Source: Helicobacteraceae bacterium (GTDB taxonomy: Bacteria > Campylobacterota > Campylobacteria > Campylobacterales > Sulfurimonadaceae). From it: 8,643 nt of DNA. A program made the position numbers and the translations under genes. The notes beneath the pieces are model-generated. The model ran no database searches, was not told the DNA's origin, and was given only the letters and a program-made list of their open reading frames with translations. The stretch covers positions 1 to 8,643 of the forward strand of contig WFMY01000261.1 in the NCBI GenBank assembly GCA_015488855.1, in the 5' to 3' direction. The stretch's first letter is position 1. Every line of letters starts with the position of its first letter. Of this stretch, positions 6,681 to 8,643 are shown in pieces.

Positions 6681-6697
6681 TTTTAATAATTCTTTAA
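6681..6697 (-). promoter_or_regulatory. Direct repeat upstream of the cosR promoter, possible autoregulatory operator
   Basis: On the minus strand TTAAAG (6697-6692) and TTAAAA (6686-6681) form a tandem repeat with 11-nt periodicity, about 15 nt upstream of the -35. As I recall them, HP1043/HsrA sites are tandem TTAAG-like half-sites about one helical turn apart, and the protein binds its own promoter. The region is very AT-rich, so chance occurrence is a real possibility. An AT-only inverted repeat (6675-6691) overlaps it. Confidence 0.3.
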
Positions 6698-6704
6698 CTC
6701 TAAA

Positions 6705-7034
6705 TTAAGATAAGCAAATAAATTTATCACTCAAAGAAACTGTACAATCATCTAAAATAGAGGGTTTGGAGAGTTTTAGAGTATATGAATTAATGAGAGG
6801 AAATTTTTTTATAATTTCTGATTTTAAACTTAAAATTGCATCTTCTAAAAGAATAAATTTATGAGTTATCATGGAATTTTTAATCAAATCAACTATATCC
6901 ACATAGTTTATGAATCTATCTTTGTAGATATATTCACATGAAAAATTCACGATAAGATCTTGGGGTGTAGTTCTCTCAAAATCTAAAATTCCAATGATGC
7001 ATTGAAATTTTAAATCTTCTATATGAATAGTCAT
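6705..7034 (-). CDS. folB: Dihydroneopterin aldolase FolB
   Basis: FolB cleaves 7,8-dihydroneopterin to 6-hydroxymethyl-7,8-dihydropterin and glycolaldehyde in folate synthesis in the cytosol. The 109-residue product is slightly shorter than the usual 115-120. Family features visible are IEDLKFQCIIGI (5-16), FERTTPQ with E20 and Q25 (19-25), the NYVDIV segment with Y44, LLEDAI with the pterin-anchoring E64, and KLSKPS with the candidate catalytic K90 (87-92). The gene begins 6 nt after the plsY stop with no strong Shine-Dalgarno, so it is probably co-transcribed and translationally coupled with plsY. Overall divergence from well-studied FolB is noticeable, but the key residues are in place. 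Related FolX/FolQ-type epimerase activity cannot be excluded. Confidence 0.85.
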   Translation of the reverse strand: MTIHIEDLKFQCIIGILDFERTTPQDLIVNFSCEYIYKDRFINYVDIVDLIKNSMITHKFILLEDAILSLKSEIIKKFPLINSYTLKLSKPSILDDCTVSLSDKFICLS

Positions 7035-7040
7035 GAGAGG

Positions 7041-7655
7041 TTAAACTACTCTTTTTTCTTTACCTTTTAATAAACGGATAATATTTGGTATATGTTTATA
7101 AAAAAGGATAAATGCTATGAGAAGTACAGGGGCATGTGCCATCTCTGGTTTAAGTATAAAACTGGCAATGACAAGTGCAAGAAGTGCGGTAAGTGATGAG
7201 AGTGATGAGATACGGATAAATTTTGCTCCAAGTGCCCATACGACAAGAGCGATAAGAGTCTCTATTGGAAGCATAAACATCATGACACCCATCCCTGTTG
7301 CAACACCTTTGCCGCCTTCAAATCCAAGATAAGGTGAGAAACAATGTCCAACTACCCCAAGAACAGCAATCCCCCATAAGGTTGCTTCACTGACTCCAAC
7401 AAAGTACGCTACAGATAAAACAAATATACCTTTAAATGCATCTAGCGCTAAAGTTGCTGCACCAAGTTTTTTTGCGAGTGCTGGATTCGTTTCTTTGACA
7501 ACACGAAGTACATTTGTAGCTCCGATGCTACCACTTCCACTCTCTTTAATATCAACGCCTGCAAAGTTTTTTGCAAGCAAAAGACCAAAAGGGATGCCAC
7601 CAACTAAGTAAGCGAGTATAAAAAATTCTACATTTATATTGTTTAAAAATTCCAT
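7041..7655 (-). CDS. plsY: Glycerol-3-phosphate acyltransferase PlsY
   Basis: PlsY is an inner-membrane enzyme that transfers an acyl group from acyl-phosphate to glycerol-3-phosphate, the first acylation step of phospholipid synthesis. The 204-residue product is of usual length and strongly hydrophobic, with about five membrane segments. Motif 1 is SGSGSIGATNVLR (39-51), where S43 replaces the usual N of GSGN. Motif 2 is GHCFSPYLGFEGGKGVATG (103-121), with the phosphate-binding glycines and K116. Motif 3 is KHIPNIIRLLKGKEKR (187-202). The ATG follows an AGGA at long spacing. It leads a two-gene unit with folB, followed by the separately promoted cosR, an order I recall also from Campylobacter. 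Confidence 0.95.
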   Translation of the reverse strand: MEFLNNINVEFFILAYLVGGIPFGLLLAKNFAGVDIKESGSGSIGATNVLRVVKETNPALAKKLGAATLALDAFKGIFVLSVAYFVGVSEATLWGIAVLGVVGHCFSPYLGFEGGKGVATGMGVMMFMLPIETLIALVVWALGAKFIRISSLSSLTALLALVIASFILKPEMAHAPVLLIAFILFYKHIPNIIRLLKGKEKRVV

Positions 7656-7688
7656 TTTTATGTAAGTTCCTATTTGAAAAGTATTGGC

Positions 7689-7694
7689 ATTATA
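7689..7694 (-). promoter_or_regulatory. Candidate -10 of the plsY-folB unit
   Basis: TATAAT on the minus strand (7694-7689) lies 33 nt before the plsY ATG in the 69-bp gap after the cytochrome gene. Transcription would start near 7683, giving a leader of about 27 nt, similar to that of cosR. No convincing -35 is present at 16-18 nt upstream. Confidence 0.5.
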
Positions 7695-7724
7695 CTTTAT
7701 AAATGATTACAAATCTATAAAACT

Positions 7725-8099
7725 TTAATAGTGTTTCGTAAGAAGGTACTTTGAAATAGCTTGTAAGTCAACTTTACTTATAGCCTCTTTTTGTGATGGC
7801 ATATAACCAAATCTTTTTATTGTCTCTTGTGGAAAGAGCATTTTTTTAGGTTCTGGGTTGAGTACAAAATTAACCATAAAATTAATTTGTTTTTGTTCTC
7901 CTTGGATATATGTTTTTATTTTTTTTGCTATACCCCACATTGGTGGTGCTGACATACGCTCTAGTTTCTCTTTAGAAACTTGACCTGTAAGATGACAGGC
8001 TCCACAGTTTTTATCTACCATCTCTTGTAAGTTATCTTCTGCAAAAACTTGTGCTGAGAAAGTTAGTAGTGCAAAAATCCAAATAGTAAAAAATCTCAT
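7725..8099 (-). CDS. Small periplasmic monohaem c-type cytochrome
   Basis: This is a 124-residue precursor. Residues 1-20 form a signal peptide with a probable cleavage site after VFA, leaving about 104 mature residues. One haem-binding motif is present, C32-G-A-C35-H36. A likely axial methionine is M100 in RFGYMPS. Family-like elements are SAPPMWGI (50-57) and a C-terminal helix, VDLQAISKYLL. The protein should be an electron carrier in the periplasm, for example to a terminal oxidase, peroxidase or sulfur- or nitrogen-oxide enzyme; the neighbours do not reveal which. The ATG has a good Shine-Dalgarno (AAGGTGA). It is monocistronic, divergent from nadA and 69 bp upstream of plsY. I do not recognise a named member. 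Confidence 0.88.
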   Translation of the reverse strand: MRFFTIWIFALLTFSAQVFAEDNLQEMVDKNCGACHLTGQVSKEKLERMSAPPMWGIAKKIKTYIQGEQKQINFMVNFVLNPEPKKMLFPQETIKRFGYMPSQKEAISKVDLQAISKYLLTKHY

Positions 8100-8129
8100 T
8101 TCTTCACCTTATAATATTTATTTATGAAA

Positions 8130-8135
8130 ATTATA
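8130..8135 (-). promoter_or_regulatory. Candidate -10 of the cytochrome c gene
   Basis: TATAAT on the minus strand (8135-8130) is 30 nt upstream of the cytochrome ATG, giving a start near 8123 and a leader of about 24 nt. There is no -35 match. A second AT-rich possibility, TATTATAAGG, overlaps the Shine-Dalgarno and is less likely. Confidence 0.4.
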
Positions 8136-8162
8136 ATTAAAATCTATCTAATAGTATTTGAC

Positions 8163-8186
8163 CTTAATCAAGAAAATTGAATTAAG
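8163..8186. repeat. Imperfect inverted repeat between the cytochrome c and nadA genes
   Basis: CTTAATCAA (8163-8171) and TTGAATTAAG (8177-8186) are reverse complements apart from one extra base, separated by 5 nt. The repeat lies between the two divergent promoters, just ahead of the nadA -35 position, and could be an operator. It is AT-rich and of modest length, so the call is tentative. Confidence 0.3.
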
Positions 8187-8215
8187 TTTCAATGGTAATG
8201 AATTATTGATATAAT
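8187..8215 (+). promoter_or_regulatory. Candidate nadA promoter
   Basis: TATAAT at 8210-8215 has a poor -35-like TTTCAA (8187-8192) exactly 17 nt upstream. Transcription would begin near 8222, giving a leader of about 39 nt. That leader opens with a short inverted repeat, TACTA (8220-8224) and TAGTA (8233-8237), which could be an operator or a small hairpin. Confidence 0.45.
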
Positions 8216-8260
8216 GTCGTACTAATATAAAATAGTAGATTTTTTTGACAAGGATAGTTT

Positions 8261-8643
8261 TTGCAATTTACAAATGAAGAATTAATACAAAAGATAGATG
8301 CATACAAAAAAAAGTTAAGTGTAACTGTGGTTGCACACTTTTATCAAAGAGATGAAGTTTTTGAGATGGGTGATATTACAGGAGATTCACTTGAACTTGC
8401 CATGAAGACAAAGGCTGATGATGCTGAGTTCGTCGTGTTTTGTGGTGTAGGATTTATGGGACAAAGTGTCAAAGTTCTCTCTCCAAATAAACGAGTCGTG
8501 ATGCCAAAACTCGCATGTTGTGCTATGGCATCCATGATAGACTCTTTACAGTTTAATGACTCTGTAAAAGCTTTAAATGCTGCTGGGATACCTGATGAAG
8601 ATATTTTACCTATTACATATATAAACTCTGATGTTGGTGTTAA
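8261..8643 (+). CDS. nadA: Quinolinate synthase NadA, N-terminal 127 residues (cut by window edge)
   Basis: NadA is a [4Fe-4S] enzyme that condenses iminoaspartate with dihydroxyacetone phosphate to quinolinate in de novo NAD synthesis. Reading from TTG at 8261, the protein shows VVAHFYQ (24-30, with H26), GDITGDSLEL, VVFCGVGFMGQS, and MPKLACCAMA with C86 and C87, one of which should be the first cluster ligand (the family usually has AGC here). The start is chosen because an AAGGA Shine-Dalgarno (8250-8254) sits 6 nt before the TTG, an in-frame TAG lies two codons upstream, and the first in-frame ATG comes only after the conserved AHFYQ segment. The remaining two cluster cysteines and the end of the gene lie outside the window. 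Confidence 0.94.
   Translation, partial: MQFTNEELIQKIDAYKKKLSVTVVAHFYQRDEVFEMGDITGDSLELAMKTKADDAEFVVFCGVGFMGQSVKVLSPNKRVVMPKLACCAMASMIDSLQFNDSVKALNAAGIPDEDILPITYINSDVGV

Noticed and set aside
6675..6691. AT-only inverted repeat after folB as an intrinsic terminator
   Set aside because: Seven A-T pairs with a 3-nt loop and no GC would be unstable; expected by chance in such AT-rich DNA.
7117..7332. Plus-strand open frame inside plsY
   Set aside because: Antisense to PlsY motif 2 and membrane segments; no family resemblance.
8194..8215. Possible Fur box ahead of nadA
   Set aside because: Only the left part resembles the 19-bp consensus; the right half does not match and it is not palindromic.
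8344..8535. Minus-strand open frame inside nadA
   Set aside because: Antisense to conserved NadA sequence; shadow.
1..8643. Mobile element, prophage, CRISPR array or defence cassette
   Set aside because: I found no transposase, integrase, regular repeat-spacer pattern, tRNA or defence-type domain on either strand; the genes look like ordinary core chromosome.

Overview
The window is an AT-rich stretch of core chromosome, most likely from a Campylobacterota (Epsilonproteobacteria) species and perhaps a free-living Sulfurimonas-like one. The best evidence is the response regulator, whose C-terminal DNA-binding half (ending ETVRRRGYRFCFPK) is the very distinctive CosR (Campylobacter) / HP1043-HsrA (Helicobacter) type. 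The gene order ppx/gppA - ferredoxin - cosR - folB - plsY also matches, from memory, the Campylobacter jejuni chromosome. No mobile element, tRNA, rRNA, CRISPR array or prophage gene is visible, and no gene-free stretch exceeds about 160 bp.

Layout from left to right. (1) 1-384, minus: the start of tyrA (prephenate dehydrogenase), cut by the window edge and divergent from bamA. (2) 484-2715, plus: bamA, outer-membrane assembly, with five POTRA domains and a D15 barrel. (3) 2712-4439, minus: a ferredoxin gene and a Ppx/GppA phosphatase gene 3 nt apart. The phosphatase converges on bamA so closely that the two stop codons overlap. (4) 4526-6601, minus: a complete two-component system, the CosR/HsrA-type regulator followed 108 bp later by a membrane histidine kinase, with a perfect 10-bp hairpin between them. 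A near-consensus promoter precedes the regulator. (5) 6705-7655, minus: plsY and folB, 6 nt apart, with their own promoter. (6) 7725-8099, minus: a small exported c-type cytochrome. (7) 8261-8643, plus: the start of nadA (quinolinate synthase), which begins at TTG and runs off the right edge.

Most of the genes are housekeeping: envelope assembly (bamA), phospholipid synthesis (plsY), folate (folB), NAD (nadA), tyrosine (tyrA), electron transfer (ferredoxin, cytochrome c) and polyphosphate/(p)ppGpp turnover (ppx/gppA). The most notable point is the regulatory pair. CosR and HsrA are described in the pathogens as essential, atypical orphan regulators that work without ordinary phosphorylation. 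Here the same type of regulator keeps a complete phosphorylation pocket (E7, D8, D51, S79, K101) and has a kinase gene directly downstream. This looks like the ancestral two-component state, with a kinase whose signal is unknown.
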